Source: Labia minor
Taxonomy: Eukaryota > Arthropoda > Insecta > Dermaptera > Spongiphoridae
Direction: 5' to 3'
DNA: 64,000 nucleotides
Assembly: GCA_963082975.1 (NCBI GenBank)
Contig: OY720348.1
Location: 67,977,719 to 68,041,718 of the forward strand
Each line of letters opens with the position of its first letter. Within the stretch, counting starts at the first letter, position 1. The position numbers were made by a program, and so were the translations under genes. Shown one piece after another: positions 47,483 through 58,029 of this stretch. The notes under the pieces are model-generated. The model was not told the DNA's origin. It worked only from the letters and a program-made list of their open reading frames with translations, and did no database searches.

Positions 47483-49785
47483 CATGCATGGCCAACCTGC
47501 TGCCCATTTAATAACTTTTTGCGGCCAAATTGAAGTTTTCAACTGTCTATATAGTTTGAGTCATATTGACTAAATGCAGTTGAAACACAGAATTTTAGAT
47601 TTTAATGTTTACAATAATAAATATCATATATTATGTACGTTAAGACTTGATTATAACCAACCTAAACCTGGACATCGAGTAAGATTGGACAGGTAAAGTT
47701 GAAATTTGAGTGTTTAGAATATTCTGTCAATCGGCCATTACCACAGACTATCACTATAAGAAACGGACACTCACTGTTAATCAAATAAATAATTTTTCAC
47801 TTAACTGAAAATTCCACTTTTTTATTTAATTTACATATCTAAAAGAATCGATATGGGAAAATTTGTTATTTTTTATTCAAGTAAATGACAATGCTAAAAA
47901 GATACTGCAGAACATGGCGAAATTGATAAACTTAGTGTTGGTGAACGAAAAGCTAAGTTACAATCTTTGAAGACCAATTTGACGTCTCAACAAAATATAT
48001 TTCGAGCAAGCTACACAATTAAACAGCATTGTCAGTGCTCACTCACATTATTGTTAAAAATATGAAGCTAAATCAAATCTGTCCAAAAAAACTGAATCTT
48101 TTTATTACAAATACTCTGTCACGTCAAACTGTAGAAAGAAGAATAGAAAACATTTCGAATGAGATTTGTGCATTGCTAAACAGAATCACCAAAAGTTTCG
48201 TATATTTCTCACTGGATGAAACGTCAGATATTACTGATACTGCTCAACTTGCTATTTTTATTCGAAGTGTCGACATTCAAATGAATATTACTGAAGAATT
48301 ACTTGAACTTGTGAGTTTGAAGGGTACTACAACTGGAAAGGATATTAAGGATTGCTTGCAAAGTCGTCAGAAAGATTTGAAAAATCTTGTAGATATCGCA
48401 ACAGATGGAGCCCCTTCAATGGTTGGAAAAAATGTTGCTGTTGGTACATTAATTTTCGATCAGATAAAAGCTTTGGGAAAAAGTTAAATGATTTTGAAAT
48501 GTTCATTTGCACCTCGAGAATCTTTGTGCACAACTGTTAAATATGTCTCATGTGATGACAGTTGTTGTCAAGTTAATTAATTCAAATAAAAACAATTCAT
48601 TGAAGCATTGCCAATTTCACGAATATCTTAATGAACTCGAATCTGAATACGGCAATCTCATTTATTATACTAAAATTCAGTGGTTAAGTCGTGGAAATTG
48701 CTTATTTCGATTTTGGAATTGAAGACAAGAAACTTTCATGAACAATAATGGTCTTAATATAAGTGAACTTTCGGATGATCAATGGCTTCTAGATTTATGT
48801 TGTTTTTTTTAACAGATATAACAATGAAACTGAATGAACTAAATCAGAAGTTACAAGGTGGAAATAAGTTAAATTACTTATTGTTATCAAGATATAAAAT
48901 CCTTTGTAACAAAGCTTCAGCTTTATGAAATTCAATTACGGTCAAATAATTTGATTCATTTTTTCCATTATTAAATGATTATAAAAATTACCATAAATTT
49001 TTTTTAAAATATTCTACTGAAATCCAAAAATTACTTAAAGAATTCATTACTAGATTGTCATACATATAAAAGTTGGAGGAAATCTTTCAAATATGTAGAA
49101 GTGGAATCAGCGCCTCCAAATTTACAAATGGAGCTAATAGAATTACAATCAAACATGGAGCTAAAATGCCTATTCGAAGGGAATAGGATTGAGTATTATT
49201 AAAAATATATCAAACCGAAGATAAATTTCAAAATTAAAGACGATTATCTGAATTATATCAGCATTTGGAACTACTTATCGCTGCGAATAATTTGTTTTCC
49301 AAATTAAACCTGGTAAAAACAAAGTGTCACAGCAGGTTTGTCTGATAAAAACATGACCAATCAGATACGATCCGCGTTGACTACATTATCAGTTGATATT
49401 AACAAAATCTCTAGTAAAATACAAAAACAAATCTCACATTAATTTTACTTTAATTCATGTGGTAGTGCTTGTGAATAAACCACGATGTATATTTATAGTA
49501 GAAATAGAATAATAATATTTTAACCCTTATGATTAGGGAGGAAGGTAAGGCCTTTGGGGTAATTATAAACACAGTATAGTTAATGTTTATTGTTGTTGTA
49601 GTTATGATATATGTATAACACAACTTTTATGTACAGTCGCTGCTGGCACTGTTAAAATGCATATTTTGAATATTGCACAATAATAAAATATTTGAAATAA
49701 TTTGATGTTTTATTTTTATATGTGCGGCCCAACTCAGTTCAGTAAATTGTTTTTTTAATCCACCAATTTGGGTTGGGCACCTCTG
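47483..49785 (+). mobile_element. hAT transposon, 2.3 kb, with ends and TSD
   Basis: Left end CATGCATGGCCAACC and right end GGTTGGGCACCTCTG are diverged inverted repeats of the CAGGGGTGGCCAACC type. The 8-bp flanks TATTAGTA (47475-47482) and GATTAGTA (49786-49793) match at 7 of 8. It sits in LNX intron 1 in the sense orientation and contains the GTF2IRD2-like transposase remnant. Confidence 0.85.
47880..49440 (+). pseudogene. hAT transposase pseudogene (GTF2IRD2-like)
   Basis: The longest intact stretch (48029-48487) carries SRQTVERRIENISNEI, FVYFSLDETSDITDTAQLAI, EELLELVSLKGTTTGKDI and ATDGAPSMVGKN. This is the catalytic-domain block of hAT transposases that also gave rise to GTF2IRD2. Two residues before DE (usually SLALDES) are deleted. 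Further fragments follow in order: HLENLCAQLLNMSHVM, YYTKIQWLSRGN, LSDDQWLLDLCCFF, and a C-terminal SDKNMTNQIRSAL near 49350. Several frameshifts and stops separate them, so it is inactive. It is not evidence of a domesticated host gene. Confidence 0.9.
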
Positions 49786-49888
49786 GATTAGTACATAAGG
49801 ACGATGTGCACCTTTTATTTTTTTTATTTTATTTTTATTATATATTGATCATTGCAATCGAGGCATTAAATATTATTCATTATTGTTT

Positions 49889-50402
49889 AGTACCTGGTTC
49901 ACCGAGCCGTCACTCGGTCATTAAAAAAAAATATTCCTTATTATCGGGTTTGGCTGGTAATATTAATACTTGATTCACCGAGCCGCCGTTCAAATAATTT
50001 AAAGGAACATAAATTAAAAAAAAATAGTCATAAAATATACTTATACGTACGTATTAATGCACTGAAAGACAGAAAAGTATAACCTGTGGATATAACATAA
50101 TATATATTTCGTAATTTGATTTGATTTATATTTATAATATTTGGTATTTAAGGAAGCGCTGTCTGACGTAGTTGTTGACGTCATTTAAATTTCCTATTTT
50201 AAATTAAGAAAAAATTAATAAAGATGATTTTTCCCGAAACTGAAACCAATACAGATCGATTTTTCTTTATAAAAGTTATCTATGGTGTGAATTTAAAAAA
50301 AAATCCTTCAAGCAGTTTAATATATCAACAATACAAATATATATACACACACACATATATATATATATATATAATTTTTGCTAGTTTAATAAGATAAGAT
50401 AA
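49889..50402 (+). mobile_element. Family B repeat in LNX intron 1
   Basis: Two successive starts (TACCTGGTTCACCGAGCCG at 49891 and TTGATTCACCGAGCCGCC at about 49971) suggest a partial internal duplication. Contains GTTGACGTCATTT and the TTTTTGCTAGTTTAATAAGA end. Confidence 0.75.
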
Positions 50403-50729
50403 AATATGGAAGTGGTTCAGATGTTTTAAAAAATCTGAATTTTTTATTTCAAACTTATCTCGCGAATTAATTAATTAAAAAACAACAATTAATCAGAATT
50501 ATCTAAATTTAATTTTTTTTTATCTTTTTTTTGATTTTTAATTATAATTTTATAATTATAAAATTTGTCATTTTTTTAAAAAAATATCTTCAATAAAATA
50601 TAATATTTCTCACCAATAAATTATAAATGAATTATGGGTTAGCCGGATACATACTTGAAATATTTATGTTTTATTCCAAGATTATCATATAATTTTTTTA
50701 ATTTGTATTTGTTTTTGTTTCCTTTGCAG
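50403..50729. other. LNX intron 1, 3' end
   Basis: AT-rich. A pyrimidine-rich TTTTTGTTTCCTTTGCAG at 50712-50729 is the acceptor for exon 2. Confidence 0.7.
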
Positions 50730-50822
50730 AATTCTTGAAAAGTTGCCTGTTAAATGTCCCAACACAAATGTCTGCACTCAAGTAATTCAGAGAGGAGACC
50801 TTGAAGACCATTTGAAAAGCAG
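50730..50822 (+). CDS. Lnx: LNX-type E3 ligase, coding exon 2 (zinc-finger part)
   Basis: 93 nt framed by TTTGCAG and AG|GTAAAT. It is phase-compatible with exon 1 (AG|A gives R93) and reads ILEKLPVKCPNTNVCTQVIQ then RGDLEDHLKS. CPNTNVC...DLEDHLKSRC is the TRAF-like zinc finger that follows the RING in LNX proteins. Its last cysteine comes from exon 3. Exact exon length (31 codons, same phase at both ends) and unbroken frame in AT-rich DNA support a live gene. Confidence 0.9.
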
Positions 50823-51446
50823 GTAAATTATAATTCTATATCGAGAAACCTTCATTTTTATTATTAAAAATCATTTATTATTAAAATCCAAAAATTTATT
50901 TATTAAATAATATAATCCATCTATTTAAATTAAAATAAATAAAAATTCATAACTATTTTTTTTTTATCTTTTTCTATAAAATTGAATGATTATTTTTAAG
51001 ATTATTATTTGTCATTAATAAAAGATAAATTCACAATTTTTTTATAAGGTAATTAAAAGTTCCCTACTAATAATTGATTGATTTAATTTCTTAGCACGGA
51101 GTAAATGTATTTCAGTGGCCGTGCATTAGAATAAATAATACCGATGGAGGAAATTAATTTCAATTATTTATATATTTTATTTTTATTCATTCAATTTTGT
51201 ATTAAGCTACTTTTCTTATTTATCAATATATTCTTTGAAGAAAGTAGTAATAGATTTGTAATAAGTATAAATATAAGTAATCTAACGTTTGAGCTTTTAG
51301 AAGATTTTTAATAGATAATGGGGTGATGCAGATTGCCTATACACCAGGCTTCCTTGTCAATGAAGCATATATTAGTACATAGTATATGCCACAAAGAAAC
51401 TTTACTAAAATATCTATTAACATTTTTCACATTTATCTATCTAAAC

Positions 51447-51840
51447 CATGGGTTTCTAAACTATACCATTCGAGGGCCACATTGCAAAAAAAAAAAGAAA
51501 AATATGCTGGGCCGGATATAAATATTTTTTCAATAATGGAAATAAAATTAACTACATTAAAACCTCTCTATAAGGACACGTCTAACAGTTACTTCATTCA
51601 TTTTAATTCACAATAAACATTGTTTTTAACAGTGTTTTGAGAATGTTCTTATAGACAGGTTTTACTTTATATATAGTTTTATTAAAATAAAATAATTCTT
51701 TTTATTATAATTTTTTTATTTGAATTAGATATATGTATAAAATTATAAATAAATATTGCAAACATTAATTTTTTTTGTAGAAATAAGCAAATTTAAATAT
51801 TTTCATAATTTGCGTTTGGGCCGCACTTTAGACAAACATG
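51447..51840. mobile_element. hAT-type MITE in LNX intron 2, exact TSD
   Basis: ATCTAAAC flanks both sides exactly (51439-51446 and 51841-51848). Ends CATGGGTTTCTAAAC and TTTAGACAAACATG. Subterminal GAGGGCCACATTGC and TGGGCCGCACTTTA resemble the GGCCGC subtermini of other hAT MITEs here. Both plus-strand ORFs over it are chance. Confidence 0.9.
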
Positions 51841-52354
51841 ATCTAAACTTAATACACTAATAAACAATGTTAATATATATATATATATGTTTGCCTTTCT
51901 GATTTCGAAAATAACTGTATGAATTTTAATAACATTGAAGTATCTATGGGTTTTGGCATTGAAAAATCATTTTTTCTTTTTTTTTTTTTTTTTAATTATA
52001 ATTATTCAAAAGGTTACAATAAATATTATACAATAAAAAAAAATAAATAAAACATTGAAATATTCAATGTAGCGTATTAATTTGTATATTTATCAATTAA
52101 TTTAAAAAACATTATATATCCTATTAAAATTATTATTAATAACAATCTCATTATTTTTACAAAAAATATTAAAAAATATATAGCAATATGGTATATATTT
52201 CTGGCCCTATAATGAAAATGCGAATATTTATCATCAAAAATGATTTTATTGGAAAGTTTGACATTTTTTAGCATAAACGTACTCAGAACGTTTTGACGTA
52301 TGAGCATCATTAGTGTTGTTTATAGCGACTTGAAAAAATCAATTTGGCAAAAAA
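51841..52354. other. LNX intron 2, AT-rich
   Basis: No exon seen. TA run near 51874 and poly(T) near 51978. The last 60-70 bp before 52355 may belong to the mariner 5' region. Confidence 0.4.
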
Positions 52355-53090
52355 ATGGAATTAACTCGTGAACATTTTGGCGCTATCATTTTTCACCACT
52401 TTCCACGTGGATTATCACGACAAGTGCATCGATGTACTTAAATCTTTGTAAGGCGATGAAGCACCATCCTATAGCACTGTGAAAAATTGGTTTAATGAAT
52501 TCAATCGTGGCCGACGCTCGCTCAAAGACGAATTCCGTTACGTTTTGGAATTAAGACAAAACTAGTACAGGAAAATGTGTTTTATTATCTACATTTGAAA
52601 GAGCAACTAAAATACTATTTTTCTACATAATCGCCAAAAAAGTTGAGACATTTATCGTAGCGATGAACGAGCTTCGAAAGTCCTTCATCATAGAAATCCG
52701 CCGCCTGAGTGTTGCCGTGTGAGGTCGCGCAATGTCGTGCAAAAACAACACTTGAACTGAGTTTCCCTCTTCGCTTGTTTTGAATTGCCCTTCTTAGGTT
52801 TTGCAATGTTTGGCAATACCTATCAGAGTTTATTATTGCACCTTGTTCCATTCTTGTCGATTTTCTGGAACGTGGTGCAACAATAAACACTGATAGGTAT
52901 TGCTAAACATTGCGAAACCTAAGAATCTAATGTATATAATAAAAAACATTTTCGTGTACTAGTTTTGTCTTAATTCCAAAACTTAACCTACTTTGTGAAT
53001 TGACCTCGTACGATCGCGGTGCTTTAAAAGACGTTTAAGATCGTCACAGGTGACGAATCATGGATCTATGAGTATGACCCAGAATCACAA
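52355..53090 (+). pseudogene. Mariner transposase pseudogene split by another element
   Basis: N-terminal part 52355-52541: MELTREHFGAIIFHHFPRGL, then GDEAPSYSTVKNWFNEFNRG and RRSLKDEF. This is the HTH region of a mariner. The sequence stops at an inserted element and resumes at 52984 with YDRGALKDV (about 53010), a frameshift, then VTGDESWIYEYDPESQK, which holds the first catalytic aspartate. Everything after 53090 is lost. Confidence 0.9.
52542..52983 (-). mobile_element. Deleted mariner nested in the mariner above
   Basis: TA-flanked, about 440 bp, with inverted ends of about 35 bp (TTTTGGAATTAAGACAAAAC and its complement). Minus-strand coding remnant: INSDRYCQTLQNLRRAIQNK, then the C-terminus AADFYDEGLSKLVHRYDKCL ending GDYVEK. 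The HDN and SPD catalytic blocks are deleted. The family differs from the other mariners here. Confidence 0.88.
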
Positions 53091-53094
53091 AAAC

Positions 53095-53220
53095 ATTCCC
53101 ACCTAAATAATCTCTTGAAAATGGCACCAAAATGGGTGCCGAAACGTCGAGAAAACAATCTCACAAAAATACGTGAATATATCCCTGATAAATCTGATAA
53201 TAATAATAATAATAACATTC
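53095..53220 (+). repeat. Retroelement 3' segment with GGCACC/GGTGCCGAAACGTC hairpin
   Basis: CTTGAAAATGGCACC, a short loop and GGGTGCCGAAACGTCGAGA (53115-53150) end in an (AAT)n tail (53200-53215). A decayed relative is at 27930-28015 (GGTGCCGCAACGTTAGGA). The hairpin followed by GAAAC resembles stem II plus the GAAA core of minimal hammerhead ribozymes in Penelope-like elements. The CTGATGA half is not intact (CTAAATAA). Confidence 0.4.
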
Positions 53221-54041
53221 ACGGAAATCTAAACCAACATATATATATATATATATATATATTGATTTAAATATATATATGTAAATATATAGAACCTTTT
53301 ATTTCTTAGATATTACTGATAATCTTTAATAACATTTCAAATAGATTTTTGATAAAACGTATCTTTTGGGAAATGAAATTAAATCTCTTTGCTCTTTATT
53401 AAGTGATTCTTTCTTTTATTCTCGCCGGTTACTGACATTTTCAACTTTTTGATTAAATTATTAAATTTCTATTTTTTTTTTTTTTAAGAAGCTTCTATGT
53501 TTTGTCAGTCTTTTATAACCCACACAATTTTTAATGGCGTAAAAAAATGAAAAAAAAATCTTATGAAAATCTTTTTATACTCTCCCTGATTACTTTTCAT
53601 TAGGCAGATAGCTTATAATCAAATGACTGCATTTTCTCATCACGCAAAATTAATAAACCACTAATTTAATTTAATCTATTTTATATATTACATATGGAGT
53701 TCAGAACACAATAAAATAAAAATCAAATTGAAATCGAAGCCAACATATTTTACCATTCAGTGAAAAGGGTCAACCCTGCTAAGGCCTGATATAAATTATT
53801 TTTTTTAATAAGCTACGGGAAGTAATCGTTTTTTATATTTGTTTTACGATTAATATGTTGATATTAAAAATTAAAACAGTATGTGCAAATTTTTTAAACA
53901 ATATTTTTAATTAAATTACTTTCATAAATAAAGAAAAATGAAATTCTAAAATTTCATTTACTATCTACTATTAATCTATTTTTGTGTCAAATTGCATTTG
54001 TTATATACTAATATTCTATTGATTTCTTGTCAAATTAATTA
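53221..54041. other. LNX intron 2, AT-rich
   Basis: No exon or bounded repeat seen apart from a TA run near 53242-53262. Confidence 0.4.
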
Positions 54042-54459
54042 ATTGACGCCACTAGAAAATGAGCATGACTCATTTCGAGTGGCTCATCTGTCACTAGTTT
54101 ATGTATGAAGTATCATGACATTTCGTCCATGCGTTTACAAGCTACAGTCGTTTGAGTGACGCTACTTTCGGACAGGAATATCGCGTCTTGATTAAACATT
54201 GTTTTTTAATGGGAAATCCTTGTGAACAATCATTGCAGTGGTTGCAGGAATGTTATCCCACATCTACTCCTTCGAGAACAACAGTTTATCAAGACGCGAT
54301 ATTCCTGTTTTTTCATTTTTCTTATGAAGACGAAAGTAGCCTCACTCAAACGGCTGTAGCTTGTAAACGAATAGACGAAATGTCATGATACTTCATACAT
54401 AAACTAGTGACAGATGAGCCTCTCGAAATGAGTCATGCTCATTTTCTAGTGGCGTCACC
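54042..54459. mobile_element. Mariner-derived MITE with ~140-bp inverted repeats
   Basis: TA-flanked. Arms of about 140 bp (from GACGCCACTAGAAAATGAGC inward to TATCGCGTCTTGAT) are inverted at the right side. The central loop keeps a transposase N-terminal piece (VLIKHCFLMGNPCEQSLQWL, QECYPTSTPSRTTVYQ), which resembles the mariner HTH region. The arms therefore include formerly coding sequence, and the right arm must be an inverted copy of the left. Confidence 0.88.
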
Positions 54460-54601
54460 TATTGAAAATTCCCAGAACAAATCCAGCATTAGCTATTTTC
54501 TCTAGAACGCGATCTGGATTCTCACTCATTTTAATATTTGTCACCAATCCAATCCCACGCATGACGTCATTAACAAACCAAGTAACAGGGTTAATATTTT
54601 T

Positions 54602-55206
54602 TAATATCTCGCCAGAGATAGTATTACAATCATGAAAATTTTCGAAAAATGCCGAGATTTTGATGTTTTTACATGTTTTGAAGGTCCCTGAGCCATTTTC
54701 ATTAAGGTTAAGAAAAATCTCTGTGTGTGTGTGTTTGTGTGTATGTAGACAAGATTACGCAAAAACGGTTTGAGCTAGAATCATTAAATTTGGTACATGG
54801 GCATTATTCCAAATTTGTAGTTTTCTATCATCTTTTGAGAAAGGTAGCTCAAACGTAAGTGGGTCATAACCTACAACTTTTTGATTTTTTTCCTCTAAAC
54901 TGACCGTAAAAATAAAGATATATGTTTGATAGTTTTTCACATGAGTAAAAATTGTATAAAACTTCTATATATAGAATTTCAGCTTGATTGAATCGTTGAA
55001 TGTACCGGAATTAATTTTTTAACACTGCAAATCACGCGCCAGCACGTGACGTGGTGCCATCAACAAAATGCCAAACCCGCGCTGGTTTAATAAATATTAT
55101 TTATTAATTTTAATTAATAATTTAATTAATTAAATTTAATTTAAATTTTAATATCTGTGATTTAATCCAAGTCAAATTACGAGATAGTCGAACGGAGACA
55201 CTCCAG
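54602..55206 (-). mobile_element. Family A repeat, full length, reverse
   Basis: Ends TATCTCGCCAGAGATAGT and GAGACACTCCAG. (GT)n at 54722-54742. Uninterrupted CTCTAAACTGACCGT at about 54892-54906 serves as the empty site for the MITE at 41912-42273. Confidence 0.85.
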
Positions 55207-55650
55207 CTTATTTTTTAAAGTTGAGATATTAAAATTCCATATATATTTATGTTAATAAATTAATTAATACTTGAGTTAGGTATTTATTATATATATAGAT
55301 ATTTCAAATTTTTAATTATTATTTTTATTTATTTTTTTTTTTTAATTATTCACTTTTTTAATTAAATTAACAGTTTTTAATGATTATATATATTTTTGTA
55401 ATATTTATAAATAGAGGGGAAACCTTTATTTTAAATAATTTGTATTCAATGAATAAAAAGCATATTTATAAGTATATTGGTCAAAAGGAAGGGGTACTAA
55501 CGTTATTAAGCGTGAATAAGTATTACACTAAAACTTTATTGCTGCTCCTTTAACGAAATATTTGACCTTTTTATTTTCAAGAAAATCATTTATGTTTTAT
55601 CGCCCTTTGTCTTTTTTTAAGATGTAAATAAAATAATTTATTTTATACTC

Positions 55651-55687
<37 letters not shown>

Positions 55688-56038
55688 CATTAAAAGTGGC
55701 AAGAATGAAAGAGGAAACCCTGGTGAAAAAGTTACTTGTGGAGAGGTCGATTGGAAGACCAACGACGCGCGGTGAACGGGCAATTTAGGAAGAGAAAAAA
55801 AATCAAAAACACAAAAATGGGATTGAAATGTTCCGAAAAGACACATTAATTAATGAAATTTGATGAGTTCATAAAGCTGGTATAATTGGACTTTTATTAT
55901 TTAATTTTATGATTTTATTAAAAATTTATTATTAAATGCTATTAATTTTTCATTACTGAGAACGATAAGATTTTGATTGTCCAAAATAACTGTAAAAATT
56001 CAAGTTTCTGCTAATTCTTTTTTTGTTTGTTCATACTA

Positions 56039-56080
<42 letters not shown>

Positions 56081-56190
56081 GAAATTAGTTCTCTCTCTCT
56101 CTCTCTTATTCATATATTTTTCATTAAACGATGAACAAAAATTATTTCACGTTCTAATAACATATAATAGTAACATATTGTACTACAATT
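55207..56190. other. LNX intron 2, AT-rich
   Basis: Long TA microsatellites at about 55657-55682 and 56039-56077, then (CT)n. No exon seen. Confidence 0.4.
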
Positions 56191-56504
56191 TTTACCGACC
56201 GACGATAGGAAGGGAAGGTATTGTTTTCACTCCAAATTTCACATTTGGGGATTTTTACATATCTCCACGAATCTTGCATTTTATTTTTAGCATTATGTCT
56301 GTCCGTCTGTACAGCTTGAACGGTTTAACGGATTTTGATAAAATTTTGGTATATTTACTTAATGTATCAGTAACATGAATCCATCAACTTTTGGTGTATA
56401 TCTGGAAACCAGAAGTGGTAATTTACAAATTATTAATTTTATATTCATTGTCGGAAATTTTTTATTACATTAAACTGGCTAAATAATATATATATATATA
56501 TATA

Positions 56505-56963
56505 CGAGGGTGGGGTGGAAAGTTTCCGGCCTGACCAAGAAAAACGATGTTTTTAAATTTTTCTTTTTTGCTTTATTTTTCAACATTCAAGATAGCTGAG
56601 ACATGTACGATGTCAGCTGAACGTGTGCGACATATTTTGCACAACCATTTAAACATGGAAATGCTGTGTGCAACGTGGGTGCCGCGTTTGCTAACGTTAG
56701 ACCAAAAACTGCTTCGAAAACCCATTTGGGGCTGTATAGGCGTAATCCAAACGAATTTTTGCATCGATTCATAACTGTTGATGATACTTAAATTAAATTT
56801 AAAATTAATTAATTAATTAATTAAAATAATTAACTAAATTAGAACACCGTTATGAGAAATGTATCAGTGTTGATGAAGATTATGTTGAAAAATAAAGCAA
56901 AAAAGAAAAATTTAAAAACATGGTTTTTCTTGGTCAAGCCGGAAACATTTCACCCCACTCTCG
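56505..56963 (+). mobile_element. Mariner-derived MITE 4
   Basis: Ends as in 14708-15150, TA on both sides. The coding remnant SAERVRHILHNHLNMEMLCA, TWVPRLLTLDQKLLRKPI is followed by an AATT-rich deletion scar nearly identical to that of 19216-19681, so both descend from the same deleted master copy. Confidence 0.92.
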
Positions 56964-57065
56964 TATATATATATATATATATATATTATTTAACCAGTTA
57001 GTTTAATGTAATAAAAAATTTCCGACAATGAATATAAAATTAATAATTTCTAAATTACCTTGAAA

Positions 57066-57110
57066 TAAATTTTTCTTGATCGGACCGGAAACTTTTTACT
57101 CCACCCTCGT
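57066..57110. mobile_element. Solo mariner terminal repeat
   Basis: TTTTTCTTGATCGGACCGG to TCCACCCTCG matches the right terminus of the mariner MITEs. No left partner seen. Confidence 0.75.
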
Positions 57111-57360
57111 ATATCTAATGTTGTTTTTAATTATTTTTAAATCGTCGGTCGGTTCTGTGCCACAGCTCATTTTTCTGTAAACTTTTTTCTTATTTGTATG
57201 CATTCGCTTTTTGTTTATTAGCAGATAATTTGATTTTGATTTTACCAAATGAAGAGTTGGAGGGTAATTATCATAAAGATTTCCTTGGTGGGTTCTATTC
57301 ATGCTATCCAATCATTGCAAACAATACACGTGAATGAGTGGATCAATCATTCAATTGCAG

Positions 57361-57476
57361 GTGTAAGGGTGCGACAAAACAAAGGTGTACGCCTGCTTCA
57401 CCCCCTCCGAGCAAAGTAGTCACCACTCCGAACACCGTCGACGAGCAGCAATCAGCAACCACCACTCGAGCCACAA
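57361..57476 (+). CDS. Lnx: LNX-type E3 ligase, coding exon 3
   Basis: The acceptor TCAATTGCAG (ending 57360) completes AG|G for arginine, then the exon reads CKGATKQR, the cysteine ending the TRAF-like finger begun in exon 2. A Pro/Ser/Thr-rich linker follows (CTPASPPPSKVVTTPNTVDE, QQSATTTRAT). The donor A|GTAAGT at 57477 leaves phase 1. In LNX proteins this linker precedes the NPxY/F Numb-binding motif and four PDZ domains. None of those exons is seen before 64000, so the gene continues past the window. 131 residues are encoded in the three exons here. Confidence 0.88.
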
Positions 57477-57742
57477 GTAAGTTCCTCAGCATTCACCCCC
57501 TACCCCTCGTTATCTATTCTATTGATTAGTAACAAACAACATACCCGCTTTCGATCACTCACATTTTAATCTCATACATATACTCCCTATTTTATCTAAA
57601 ACTTTTCACTACATATTCATAGTGATATTTTTTTTATTAAAAATATTTTTATTAATATTAATTTTTATATTTTCAATGAATTTCAAATTAATGTTTCACT
57701 TGATTACTTTTTTCATATATTATAATATTAAATAATATATAT

Positions 57743-58029
57743 CAGTGGTTCCCAAACTTATTTGGCCAAGCGCCCCCTTTCCAGAAAAAAATTTACTCAG
57801 CGCCCCCTTGGAAATTTAATAACAATTAAACAGAAAAATAAATGTACCTATTTGCAAAATATTATAAACAAAGGTTTAAATTAGAAACATTGAATTTATG
57901 TATCTATTTATTGATCTCAGAATAGAAAAGTAATATACAAGTAATTTTCCCTAATGGGCACCATCACCGCCCCCCTGGATCGCTCCAGCGTCCACAAGGG
58001 GGCGGTAGCGCTCACTTTGGGAATCACTG
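57743..58029. mobile_element. hAT-type MITE
   Basis: CAGTGGTTCCCAAACTT and CACTTTGGGAATCACTG are inverted ends. TSD ATATATAT on both sides is exact but low-complexity. GCGCCCCCTTTCC and AAGGGGGCGGTAGCGC form GC-rich subterminal arms. Confidence 0.88.

Larger units (their letters stand above)
56194..57176. mobile_element. Family C repeat with nested foldback and mariner MITE
   Basis: The left end ACCGACCGACGATAGG and right end AATCGTCGGTCGGTTCTG match family C ends. About 80 bp at 56405-56490 (including TTCATTGTCGGAAATTTTTT) recur inverted at 56985-57060, with TA runs and the mariner MITE 56505-56963 at the centre. Confidence 0.6.

Noticed and set aside
47880-49440. hAT-derived sequence as a domesticated host gene
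   Set aside because: Frameshifts and stops break it, and it still has transposon ends with a target duplication.
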